From the NCBI RefSeq assembly GCF_000474215.1, contig NZ_BAUC01000040.1:1-47470 (forward strand): a stretch of DNA of 47,470 nt, in the 5' to 3' direction. Shown one piece after another: positions 22,785 to 30,593 of this stretch (its first letter is position 1; every line of letters begins with the position of its first letter). The notes beneath the pieces are model-generated. The model was not told where the DNA came from. It was given only the letters and a program-made list of their open reading frames with translations, and made no database searches. The stretch comes from Edwardsiella hoshinae NBRC 105699 = ATCC 33379. GTDB taxonomy: Bacteria > Pseudomonadota > Gammaproteobacteria > Enterobacterales > Enterobacteriaceae. The position numbers and the translations under genes were made by a program.

Positions 22785-23149
22785 CATCACCAAAAATGTC
22801 ACAGGGGAAACGCTGCTTGGGGTGGGGCGTGTTGTTTGCCAGTCTGCTATTGGTCAATGCGGCCATTTCCTGGGGTATTTGCCATTACAGTGCCCCACGT
22901 GCCGTTGCCTTTGATATGAAACAGACTGTAGACGCGTTTTTTGATAGTGCCAGTCAGAAGAAGCTCTCGGAGGCACAAACCCGTGCTCTTTCAGATCGGT
23001 TTAACTCGGCTTTAGAGCAGAGTTTACAAACCTATCAACAGCAACACCATGTTCTGATTTTGGTTGCGCCGGCGGTAGTCCAGGGCGCGCCAGATATTAC
23101 CCGTGTTATCCAGCAAGATATCGCACGTCGTATGCGGGAGGCGTCCTGA
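22781..23149 (+). CDS. trbI: TrbI, inner-membrane pilus-retraction factor
   Basis: 122 residues (F: 128). One membrane segment (about 15-35, LGWGVLFASLLLVNAAISWGI) is followed by a periplasmic helical part, VDAFFDSASQKKLSEAQTRALSDRFN, and LILVAPAVVQGAPDITRVIQQDIARRM. It overlaps the traC stop (ATGA) with AGGAGG upstream. In F, loss or overexpression of TrbI alters pilus length and retraction. Confidence 0.92.
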   Translation: MTSPKMSQGKRCLGWGVLFASLLLVNAAISWGICHYSAPRAVAFDMKQTVDAFFDSASQKKLSEAQTRALSDRFNSALEQSLQTYQQQHHVLILVAPAVVQGAPDITRVIQQDIARRMREAS

Positions 23150-23150
23150 T

Positions 23151-23786
23151 ATGTGCCGGCGTTGGGGGTGGCTAAGCATAGGATTAGCCGCACAGATTAC
23201 CTGGGCGGCTGATCTGGGGACTTGGGGAGATCTGTACCCTGTTAGTGAGCCGGATATGCTGACGTTGATTACACAACGGCTTGAGCAGCTACAACAATCC
23301 GGCGCATGGGATAAAGAGATGCGGGCCTTTAAGGAGCGCGTGGTTAAGCATAGTCAGCGCCCGACGCCGGTTGAGGGGATCACAACAGCGACACACTATA
23401 CCTCGCGCTATTTCGATCCGAGTGTGCAACTTGCGGAGGATATTCGGGATGACCAGGGGCAGATTTTCGCTAGGCGAGGGGAGGTGATTAATCCGTTGGA
23501 GACGGTGCCGTTTATGCAGACGCTTTACTTTATCGATGCAGATTCGCCAGCGCAGATCGCCTGGATGAAGCGGCAGAAACCTACCACGTTGTTATCCAAA
23601 ATTATTCTGGTTAAAGGGAATATTCCTGACGCGTCGGCTGCGCTGGATAGCCGGATTTATTTCGATCAGAACGGCGCACTATGTCAACGCCTGGGGATCT
23701 CGTCGGTGCCAGCCCGTGTAACGCCTACACCGAGTGGATTACGTCTGCACATTGAGACTTTTCCTCCTGAGGAGAGTAACCAATGA
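23151..23786 (+). CDS. traW: TraW, periplasmic pilus-assembly protein
   Basis: 211 residues (F: 210). A signal peptide ends near residue 19 (ITWA, then ADLGTWGDLYPV). Family blocks are TLYFIDADSPAQIAWMK, RIYFDQNGALCQRLGISSVPARV, the last being the TraW/TrbC-type SVPA element. It works with TraU and TrbC in pilus assembly. It starts one base after the trbI stop and overlaps the traU start. Confidence 0.95.
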   Translation: MCRRWGWLSIGLAAQITWAADLGTWGDLYPVSEPDMLTLITQRLEQLQQSGAWDKEMRAFKERVVKHSQRPTPVEGITTATHYTSRYFDPSVQLAEDIRDDQGQIFARRGEVINPLETVPFMQTLYFIDADSPAQIAWMKRQKPTTLLSKIILVKGNIPDASAALDSRIYFDQNGALCQRLGISSVPARVTPTPSGLRLHIETFPPEESNQ

Positions 23787-24790
23787 ACATGATTACCCGG
23801 ATAGCCTGGAGCGGATGGTTGGCGATCGTGTTGGCGGCACTTCCTGTTAGGGCAGTCCAGGCAGATGCTAGCTGTGAAGGTCATTTTGTAAATCCGATCA
23901 CCGATGTGTGCTGGAAGTGCATTTTCCCCCTATCGATTGGCAGTATTAAGGTCGGTGGCGGGGCGGCCCCCGATACGGCTAATCCTAGCTCACCACTTCA
24001 ACTGTGCCCGGCACCGCCGCCCATTTTTGTCCGGCCTGGATTGGCTATCGGTTATTGGGAACCGATGGCGTTAACGGATGTGACGCGATCGCCTGGCTGC
24101 ATGGTGAACCTGGGTGGATTTAGTATCAACCTCGGTAAGACAGGGACTGGTACGGCAGGGCAAAGTGATAAAGATGTCGCTGGCGGGTTTTACCACGTGC
24201 ATTGGTACAAGTACCCATTGACCTATTGGTTGAACATTATCACTTCTGTGGGATGCCTGGAGGGCGGGGATCTCGATATTGCCTACCTGAGCGAGATTGA
24301 TCCGACCTGGGTGGACAGCAGTCTCACTACCATCCTGAACCCGGAAGCGGTGATTTTTGCCAACCCACTGGCGCAAGGTGCGTGTGCGGCCGACGCGTTG
24401 GCCAGTGCATTTCATCTTCCCCTCGATCCACTGTTTTGGTGCGCAGGCGCCCAAGGCTCGATGTATCCCTTTAATGGTTGGGTCAGTAATGAATTTAGCC
24501 CGTTGCAATCCTCGGTACTGGTCAGTGAACGAATGGCATTCAAGTTACACAGGCAAGGACAAATTATGGAGAGTGTGGGGAAGGATCGAGCCGTTTGCTA
24601 CCAGTATCCGTCCCCCATTATTCCGAAAGAGCGTTGGCGCTATCAGATGGTCAACATGCACCCCGATAGCGCTCGATGTCATCCTATGGGGCGCAGCGTC
24701 ATGCGGTGGGAGGCCGGGCACAACGCCCCGAACAGCAAGAAGAATTTCGGCTACCTGATGTGGCGTAAACGTAACTGTGTGTTCTTGTAA
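23783..24790 (+). CDS. traU: TraU, periplasmic mating-pair stabilisation and DNA-transfer protein
   Basis: 335 residues (F: 330). A signal peptide covers about 1-27 (ends AVQA). The mature protein is rich in cysteine (CEGHFVNPITDVCWKCIFPL, CPAPPP, CMVNLGGF, CLEGGDLD) and in Trp, and is almost surely disulphide-bonded with help from host Dsb proteins and TrbB. It is needed for DNA transfer more than for pilus formation. The C-terminal GRSVMRWEAGHNAP is conserved. An ATGA overlap joins it to traW. Confidence 0.96.
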   Translation: MNMITRIAWSGWLAIVLAALPVRAVQADASCEGHFVNPITDVCWKCIFPLSIGSIKVGGGAAPDTANPSSPLQLCPAPPPIFVRPGLAIGYWEPMALTDVTRSPGCMVNLGGFSINLGKTGTGTAGQSDKDVAGGFYHVHWYKYPLTYWLNIITSVGCLEGGDLDIAYLSEIDPTWVDSSLTTILNPEAVIFANPLAQGACAADALASAFHLPLDPLFWCAGAQGSMYPFNGWVSNEFSPLQSSVLVSERMAFKLHRQGQIMESVGKDRAVCYQYPSPIIPKERWRYQMVNMHPDSARCHPMGRSVMRWEAGHNAPNSKKNFGYLMWRKRNCVFL

Positions 24791-24825
24791 CCCGATGATA
24801 TTAATAAATAAAGGAGATGTTTAAG

Positions 24826-25017
24826 ATGAATGATATTAAGAGAAATGTCGATATTAATGTTGATTTGGAAACAGGAGAAATACCTCAATTGAATAGCAAG
24901 AATAAAGGTAAAGCCGTACGAGATATCCACTGCTCAAAGAAAATAATTTCAAGCAATCATGAAATGAGTGACTGGCAGGATTTGGCTGCCAGTCTTGAAC
25001 GTCGAGCTGATGAGTAA
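24826..25017 (+). CDS. Small acidic hypothetical protein between traU and trbC
   Basis: 63 residues from ATG 24826, with AAGGAG 9 nt upstream; an ATG at 24817 touches the ribosome site and is less likely. Not recognised; hydrophilic, no signal peptide or membrane segment, and AT-rich compared with its neighbours. It is not part of the F tra operon. It ends 2 bp from the end of a convergent 34-residue frame. Confidence 0.55.
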   Translation: MNDIKRNVDINVDLETGEIPQLNSKNKGKAVRDIHCSKKIISSNHEMSDWQDLAASLERRADE

Positions 25018-25019
25018 TA

Positions 25020-25124
25020 TTAATCGACGATTTTTGTCGTTGCAATTATAGCATCAACCATTTCTTTGCATAAATTATTGAGTGTGGGATTATCATGATT
25101 ATCTGTAACTTGATTATTGCTCAT
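25020..25124 (-). CDS. Possible 34-residue peptide, antisense to the tra operon
   Basis: A minus-strand frame of 34 codons (begins MSNNQVTDNHDNPTLNN, ends TTKIVD) with an excellent ribosome site AAGGAG 5 nt before the ATG. It converges with the 63-residue gene. Its composition (Asn, Asp, Thr) resembles that gene, suggesting one inserted segment. Expression would need a minus-strand promoter, none of which I could assign. Low confidence. Confidence 0.35.
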   Translation of the reverse strand: MSNNQVTDNHDNPTLNNLCKEMVDAIIATTKIVD

Positions 25125-25190
25125 TATAACTCCTTGTTGATATCAGATTATGTCTGCGCTAATCAGACGATATGACGTTATCACAACGCG

Positions 25191-25210
25191 GCCGGGCGCG
25201 TAATCCCGGC
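25191..25210. other. Hairpin in the traU-trbC gap
   Basis: Stem GCCGGG (25191-25196) / CCCGGC (25205-25210), 8-nt loop. The 25125-25434 stretch otherwise holds GTCTG/CAGAC (near 25152-25168) and the upstream start of a longer trbC reading frame. No U-tract. Confidence 0.4.
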
Positions 25211-25434
25211 ATCTTGGGGAGTGTTCATGAAGCATTCACTTTGTGTTCGCATCCTAAATTAGGAGCCAGTACATGACTCGTAATGTTCTGAATTCTCTGC
25301 TGCAGGACGTGCATCAAATCAGCCAATCTATTGCCGCCGATACTCTGCAACAGTCGGAGTCGGTCAGACAGGTCCGTGAAGTACTCGATGCCCAGCAGGC
25401 CAGTGCGTCATTATTTCTCGGTCGTGAGGTTACA

Positions 25435-26103
25435 ATGAAATTTATCGCAATAATTATGATGGGGCTGTGCTTGCCCGTATTCGCTTCGCCTAATGCCAAC
25501 AATCAGTTAAATACCCGTCAGATGGAAAGGCGCCTGCAGCAACAAATGTCGTCTGATAGGGAATGGCTTAAGCAGCAGGAAAACATCAGCGAGCAGCTGA
25601 GAAATAAACCGCAGCCGGAAATGGAAAACTGGCTGAAGCAACAGATGCAAAATAACCCGCTGAATGCCCAAGACCGCAGCTTTATTCATAAACTGGCCCA
25701 GCAACAGCAGCAGGCACAACAGAGGAAGCCCACCACCGGCGCCATTTACTTTGTCTCATTTTCTATTCCTGAAGAAGGTTTGCAGCGGATGCTAAATGAA
25801 ACCCGACGCTATGGGATACCGGCGACGCTGCGGGGATTGGTCAATAACGACATGAAGCAAACCGTAGACGCCGTGTTACATCTGGTGCAAAACGGCGCAA
25901 CGGAGGGCGTTCAAATAGACCCCACACTCTACAGCCAGTACGGCATCAACAGCGTACCGGCGCTGGTCGTGCATTGCGAGCAGGGCTTTGATGTGATCCG
26001 GGGCAATCTGCGGCTGGATTTAGCGCTGCAGAAAGTGGTGGAGCAAGGGACCTGTGCTGGCGAGGCGCAGCAGATTTTGCAGCAGGGGGCGCAGCATGGT
26101 TAA
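25435..26103 (+). CDS. trbC: TrbC, periplasmic pilus-assembly protein
   Basis: 222 residues from ATG 25435 (F: 212). A signal peptide (MKFIAIIMMGLCLPVFA) is followed by a Gln-rich helical part (about 20-100) and the conserved core GAIYFVSFSIPEEGLQRMLNE, RRYGIPATLRGLVNND and GVQIDPTLYSQYGINSVPALVV. It acts with TraW. GAGG lies 6 nt before this ATG. However, the frame is open 54 codons further, to ATG 25273 with its own AGGAG, so a longer product or a fused small frame is possible. Its end overlaps traN. Confidence 0.93.
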   Translation: MKFIAIIMMGLCLPVFASPNANNQLNTRQMERRLQQQMSSDREWLKQQENISEQLRNKPQPEMENWLKQQMQNNPLNAQDRSFIHKLAQQQQQAQQRKPTTGAIYFVSFSIPEEGLQRMLNETRRYGIPATLRGLVNNDMKQTVDAVLHLVQNGATEGVQIDPTLYSQYGINSVPALVVHCEQGFDVIRGNLRLDLALQKVVEQGTCAGEAQQILQQGAQHG

Positions 26104-27931
26104 GAGGAAAGCGTGGCGATGCCAGCTCATTGCGTTGCTCTTAATGTGCTCGGCGGTGACGGTATGGGCTGATGGCCAAACCGATTACCGCGCGGGAGCA
26201 GACTTTGCTAAACAGGTGCAGGGACAAGGGGAGCGGACATTGAAGAATTTCAATCCCACCACAGCGATCCCCAATTACACGGCGACACCGCCTCAGCGAG
26301 ACTATTATGGCGGTGTGACGGCCTCGGATGATAGTGCGTTAAAAAATCAGGGATCACAGCACTGGAGTAAAAGTGAGGTTGGCACGGCGGTGAATGATTC
26401 GGTGCTCAACAATCCTAAAGAGCCTATCTCACCGGATGCCCCCTTTATCAAGGCAGCCCAGGATGTGGAAAAGCGGGCAGACAGTATTGTGGGCAAGAAT
26501 AAGATGACCTGTGAAGCTAAGGCTGTCACGCGCAGCGAGTTTATCAACTACACCTGTGAGCGTGATGTCCAGGTTGATCAATATTGCACCCGGACGGCCT
26601 CGATTGTGGGAGATTGGGTCGATTCAACGGTTGAGCAGGATATTATCATCGACTCCAGGAAATTGACCTTTACCGAGGGTCACTATCGGGCTGAGGTGCG
26701 CTTTACCGTCCCTGCCGGGATGAGCGGCGAAATCATGTGGGCAAAGATGGCCCATAATCAGATAGGTTTTACGACGGATATGACACTTAACGTATTGGGG
26801 ACCTGGGTCTCACTGAACTCGGGAACACGTATGTTTTATCCTAAAGGTAGAATTTCGCCTGGGCAAAAAATCACGATGTTTACTTCCCATGTTGGTATGC
26901 CCTGGATGACGGTTGGTTTTTATAATCGACATAGCGGATATTTTGTTATCACCTTGCATGTTAAAACAGGAACAAGGGAATTTAAACCGCGTATTGTCTG
27001 GACAGAAAATTGCCCCTTTGATAAGCGAGAGGGAAAACCGCTAAAACAGGAATGTATTTCCCCCGGCGGGACGCGCAGCATTCAGCGTGAAGGTAAAACC
27101 TATTCACTTCATAGTGATTGTTGGCAATATAAAGACACCTATATGACGCAACCGGCCAGTAATGGCACCTGTGATGCGTATATGAAAAATCCGTCCTGTA
27201 CACTGGCGACGAGAAAATGTGCCTTTAACTCTGAAGAAGGGATCTGTTTGCATGAGAATGCCACGTTTTCCTGTGAAACTCGTACTACCGGGAAAATGAT
27301 GATTTGTGGTGGGGATGTCTTTTGTCTCGACGGTAGTTGTGACAAAACGCAGAAGGGGACAAAAGGAAATGACTTTGTTCAGGCCGTCTCCGAGCTGGCT
27401 GCGGTGGCGGCAGCTGGTAAGGATATCGCTGCGATGAATGGCATTGATGTGCGAGCCTTTACTGGCCAGCCCAAGTTTTGCAAGAAGTTTGCCGTAGGCT
27501 TTAGCAATTGCTGCACTGACTCGGGATGGGGACAGGATCTAGGGTTGGCGCGTTGTAGCAGTGAGGAGAAGGCGCTCGCTAAAGCGAAAGCAAAAAAACT
27601 GACGGTCAGCGTCGGGGAGTTTTGCTCAAAGAAAGTGCTGGGTGTCTGTGTTGAGAAGAAAAGGAGTTACTGTCAATTTGACAGTATTTTAGCGCAAATT
27701 GTGCAACAACAGGGACGTCAGTGGCAGTTAGGGGTCGGCTTTGGCGATGCTAGCAGTCCAGATTGCCGAGGAATTACAGTAGAAGAGCTCCAGCGTATTA
27801 ATTTTGATCGTTTGGATTTTTCTAATTTTTCAGAAGATCTCATGAAAAACCAGGCAATACCGAATCATGATGCATTATTAAATCGGGTTCGTGATCAGAT
27901 TGCCGACAAGATGAAGCGCGTCGCAAAATAA
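26096..27931 (+). CDS. traN: TraN, outer-membrane mating-pair stabilisation adhesin
   Basis: 611 residues (F: 602). A signal peptide spans about 1-25 (ends VWA). The N-terminal part ends with the family block IVGKNKMTCEAKAVTRSEF; the C-terminal half has over twenty cysteines (CISPGGTRSIQREGKTYSLHSDCW split by charged blocks; FCKKFAVGFSNCCTDSGWGQDLGLARCSSEEKALAKA). The middle (about 175-330) is the part that differs most between plasmids and contacts the recipient outer-membrane protein. Which receptor it uses cannot be read here. It overlaps the trbC end by 8 nt. Confidence 0.95.
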   Translation: MVKRKAWRCQLIALLLMCSAVTVWADGQTDYRAGADFAKQVQGQGERTLKNFNPTTAIPNYTATPPQRDYYGGVTASDDSALKNQGSQHWSKSEVGTAVNDSVLNNPKEPISPDAPFIKAAQDVEKRADSIVGKNKMTCEAKAVTRSEFINYTCERDVQVDQYCTRTASIVGDWVDSTVEQDIIIDSRKLTFTEGHYRAEVRFTVPAGMSGEIMWAKMAHNQIGFTTDMTLNVLGTWVSLNSGTRMFYPKGRISPGQKITMFTSHVGMPWMTVGFYNRHSGYFVITLHVKTGTREFKPRIVWTENCPFDKREGKPLKQECISPGGTRSIQREGKTYSLHSDCWQYKDTYMTQPASNGTCDAYMKNPSCTLATRKCAFNSEEGICLHENATFSCETRTTGKMMICGGDVFCLDGSCDKTQKGTKGNDFVQAVSELAAVAAAGKDIAAMNGIDVRAFTGQPKFCKKFAVGFSNCCTDSGWGQDLGLARCSSEEKALAKAKAKKLTVSVGEFCSKKVLGVCVEKKRSYCQFDSILAQIVQQQGRQWQLGVGFGDASSPDCRGITVEELQRINFDRLDFSNFSEDLMKNQAIPNHDALLNRVRDQIADKMKRVAK

Positions 27932-27961
27932 ACGATTATTTGTTTTCTAATGGAGTGCGCC

Positions 27962-28714
27962 ATGCGTGTTCTGACGCTTATAACCTGCCTGTTATTCATT
28001 GTTCCTGTTATTTCTGTTGCACAGGATGCTGGATGGCAATGGTATAACGAGCCCAAAAAGCAGCGAGATGAAGAACAGCCAAAAACGAAACCTGCACCAC
28101 AGTCTGCTCAAGCGTTAACGATTATGGAAAAATTAGAACGATTGCAGGCTGGAACTAAGCAGGCTTTATATAACGCTATCCTTTATCCGAGCGTGCCTAA
28201 CTTTGTCCGCTATTTCCAAATGCAAAATTATTGGACACAGCAAGCGGGGCTATTCTCCATGAGCGCTAAAAAAGCCATGCTTGAGCATCCCGAACTGGAT
28301 TACAACTTAAAATATAGTCATTACAATGGAACGGTAAAAAATCAGTTAGCAGCTGATTATGCACAACAACGTGAAGCGATCGAGAAGCTTAGCCAACATT
28401 ATGGCGTGATGGTGTTTTATCGCGGGAAAGAGCCGATTGATGGCCAATTGGCTCAGGTTATTAAAAATTTCCGTGAAACTTACCATCTCAGTGTTATTCC
28501 CGTGACTGTCGATGGCGTCGTCAACCCGTTATTATCCGATACCCGCCAAGATCAAGGGCAGGCCGCCCGTCTGGGGGTGCATTATTTCCCTGCCATGATG
28601 TTGGTCGATCCACGTGCTGGCACCGTGAAACCGCTCTCTTATGGCTTTATTAGCCAGGACGATTTAGCCAAGCAGTTCTTGCATGTCTCTACCGATTTTA
28701 AACCCAATTTCTAA
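27962..28714 (+). CDS. traF: TraF, periplasmic thioredoxin-fold pilus-assembly protein
   Basis: 250 residues (F: 247). Signal peptide about 1-20, mature start QDAGWQWYNEP. Conserved blocks: LYPSVPNFVRYFQMQNYWTQQAGLF in part, HPELDYNLKYSHYNGTV, GVMVFYRGKEPIDGQLAQVI, and the C-terminus GFISQDDLAKQFL..DFKPNF. It has a thioredoxin-like fold without the CXXC pair, as in F. The ATG at 27962 has GGAG 6 nt upstream; an earlier in-frame ATG lacks a site. Confidence 0.95.
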   Translation: MRVLTLITCLLFIVPVISVAQDAGWQWYNEPKKQRDEEQPKTKPAPQSAQALTIMEKLERLQAGTKQALYNAILYPSVPNFVRYFQMQNYWTQQAGLFSMSAKKAMLEHPELDYNLKYSHYNGTVKNQLAADYAQQREAIEKLSQHYGVMVFYRGKEPIDGQLAQVIKNFRETYHLSVIPVTVDGVVNPLLSDTRQDQGQAARLGVHYFPAMMLVDPRAGTVKPLSYGFISQDDLAKQFLHVSTDFKPNF

Positions 28715-28724
28715 GGTGACCTGT

Positions 28725-28958
28725 ATGCGTAAACTCCGTTTCCCTGACATTGATATTACCGGGATGTGGGTTGCCGCCTTGGGCGGCTGGTTTCACATTG
28801 TTGCCCGCTTGGTGCGTAAACAACCGATGATGGCCATTCAGTTAGCTGAGTTGATTGCTGTAGTGATGGTAATTATCGGGGGTTACAAGATCTTGAATAA
28901 ATGGCTGGCAGATATTGAGCATGAGGAGCGTCAGCATGATGAAAACGGTGATGCGTAG
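28725..28958 (+). CDS. traQ: TraQ, propilin-insertion chaperone
   Basis: 77 residues (F: 94, so the C-terminus is shorter). The sequence MRKLRFPDIDITGMWVAALGGWFHIVARLVRK closely follows F TraQ in short blocks. Two hydrophobic segments (about 14-30 and 38-57) fit its inner-membrane topology. TraQ helps insert and stabilise TraA propilin in the inner membrane. Its end overlaps the trbB start. F's trbA and artA, which flank traQ, are absent. Confidence 0.92.
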   Translation: MRKLRFPDIDITGMWVAALGGWFHIVARLVRKQPMMAIQLAELIAVVMVIIGGYKILNKWLADIEHEERQHDENGDA

Positions 28959-29508
28959 TCTTGTCGTGACACTGCTGATGGTCGGCGCCGCCCAGGCGTC
29001 GGTGCGCGATGATGTGGCGGCACTTTATAACCCGAAGGGATTGGCGACGGCCGATAAAGCCGTACCCGCAGATTCCGCGCCTTCTCGACCGGCTGTGCGC
29101 TGGTACACCTTGAGTAATGGTCAGCGTGTCGATTTAAGCCAGTGGAAGGTGGTGCTATTCATGCAGGGGCACTGCCCGTACTGCCAGCGTTTTGATCCGC
29201 TGTTGAAGTCCCTCAGTGAAGAGATTGGATTCTCGGTTTTTCCCTACACCATTGATGGGCAGGGGGATGAAGCCTATCCCAATGCCTTACCGGCGCCTGT
29301 GGAGGTGATGCAGGCCTTTTTCCCGGCGCCGATGCCGATCGCCACCCCGACGACATTCCTGGTGAACGTGAATACGTTGGCGACCTGGCCGTTGTTACAG
29401 GGAGCTACCGATAGTCAGGCGTTTTTAACCCGGCTTGATACGGTGTTTCAGGAAACCGTGATGGAGAGTAACAATGCGCAAAATAAACAATCAAAAAATA
29501 TTAAATAA
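28936..29508 (+). CDS. trbB: TrbB, periplasmic thiol-disulphide isomerase
   Basis: 190 residues (F: 181). Signal peptide about 1-21. The active-site pair CPYC is at residues 80-83 in LFMQGHCPYCQRFDP, a DsbC/thioredoxin-like site. Later blocks: PYTIDGQGDEAYPNALP and TPTTFLVNVNTL (the cis-Pro loop). It probably keeps the disulphides of TraN, TraU and TraH correct. Tandem ATGs lie at 28936 and 28939 after GAGGAG. The last 35 nt overlap the next gene, so the C-terminal tail is longer than in F. Confidence 0.93.
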   Translation: MMKTVMRSLVVTLLMVGAAQASVRDDVAALYNPKGLATADKAVPADSAPSRPAVRWYTLSNGQRVDLSQWKVVLFMQGHCPYCQRFDPLLKSLSEEIGFSVFPYTIDGQGDEAYPNALPAPVEVMQAFFPAPMPIATPTTFLVNVNTLATWPLLQGATDSQAFLTRLDTVFQETVMESNNAQNKQSKNIK

Positions 29509-29851
29509 AATTGAGAAGATTAAACTATTACGGAAACGTAATGCTATTTTTCAAGAAGTATTTTCAAATCTGGCTCTTGTTTTTTGGATTGTGGGCTTTT
29601 TGAGCTATCAGATTAGTCACGAGATTTTTGATGTTGCATTTTCGATTAATAAGTTAGACCTCGATGGGCAAATGGTGAAAGCAATATGGAATGTTGCGAT
29701 GTATATCGTACCAGGGGGTTTATTGCTGTTTGCAATAGCGTTTACGGTAGTGTGGATCGTGTATTGCATTATAGCATTAAGTTTTTGGATTGACCTGAGG
29801 CGGATGTCTCAGGAATTGTATGGGAATATTGAAGGAAATACCCATGATTAA
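29474..29851 (+). CDS. Two-helix membrane protein, first of a paralogous pair
   Basis: 125 residues, AT-rich. A basic N-terminal helix (about 1-25), a membrane segment (about 30-50), a short loop (INKLDLDGQMVKAIWNV) and a second membrane segment (about 70-97, IVPGGLLLFAIAFTVVWIVY). GGAG lies 7 nt upstream, and the start overlaps trbB by 35 nt. It lies where F has trbJ/trbF (TrbF is also ~126 residues); identity with TrbF cannot be confirmed. Its second half resembles the next gene (see findings). A membrane role linked to exclusion or the channel is possible. Confidence 0.75.
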   Translation: MRKINNQKILNKIEKIKLLRKRNAIFQEVFSNLALVFWIVGFLSYQISHEIFDVAFSINKLDLDGQMVKAIWNVAMYIVPGGLLLFAIAFTVVWIVYCIIALSFWIDLRRMSQELYGNIEGNTHD

Positions 29852-30593
29852 CCGAATGAAAGTAATTTTGGGTAAAGTGAAAAGTATGCGTTTTCGTGAA
29901 TGTACTTTCGGCTTTATGATCTCTTCGTGGATTTGCTTTTTTATTGGAACTGGCAGTGTTTACTTCACCATTGAGATGTCGCGCAGTGCAGGGGTGGTTG
30001 ATTTCAAGGTGAACGGAGTAGAGATGATCTACGATGTTCTGATGAAATATATTCCTATTATATTACTGTTACTCAGTCTGGCATTTACTCTTATTTGGTT
30101 ATTGGAGCTTGTGGTGCGTTTTAGGTTTGCCATTGATGCTTACCTTTCTCCTCAAAAAAACGCCTTATCTACTGATAAGGAGGACGTCGAACATGAACAT
30201 GGCTACCCATACCAACATGATTTTAATGCTGGATGGGACGCGCAATTAAGGCTTTTAATAGACAAAGGCGAATTTGTTAATATTGATAAATATACGGTGT
30301 CATTAAAATATGGTGATGTTATCTATTCGGTATGGATTGGCAATAAATTTTATGCCTATGGGCATCTTTGGGAAAAGACGATTGGTGAAAAGAAAACTCG
30401 GATACCAGAGTGTATGTATTTTTGCCCTGCCGAATCAACGATAAAAAAACTCTGCCAGTATGTCGATGCTATCTATGCGGTGCTTTATCAAAAATATTAT
30501 GGGGATGGTCCCAGTGATAAAGGGAATGTTGTGATGCTTCCTGTATTACATCGGCAGCATGGTGATAAACATGAGGGGGATGATAATGCATAA
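29844..30593 (+). CDS. Membrane protein with soluble C-terminal domain, second of a paralogous pair
   Basis: 249 residues from ATG 29844 (AAGGAA upstream, overlapping the previous stop). Two membrane segments (about 22-42 and 70-92) share the pattern of the preceding gene: V-E/K-x-I-W/Y-D/N-V-x-M followed by IP-x-x-LLL-x-x-AFT-x-x-W. A soluble domain of ~140 residues follows (DFNAGWDAQLRLLIDKGEF, YSVWIGNKFYAYGHLWEKT, IKKLCQYVDAIYAVLYQKYYG), which I do not recognise. It is not part of the F set and is AT-rich. The 3-prime end overlaps traH. Confidence 0.75.
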   Translation: MINRMKVILGKVKSMRFRECTFGFMISSWICFFIGTGSVYFTIEMSRSAGVVDFKVNGVEMIYDVLMKYIPIILLLLSLAFTLIWLLELVVRFRFAIDAYLSPQKNALSTDKEDVEHEHGYPYQHDFNAGWDAQLRLLIDKGEFVNIDKYTVSLKYGDVIYSVWIGNKFYAYGHLWEKTIGEKKTRIPECMYFCPAESTIKKLCQYVDAIYAVLYQKYYGDGPSDKGNVVMLPVLHRQHGDKHEGDDNA

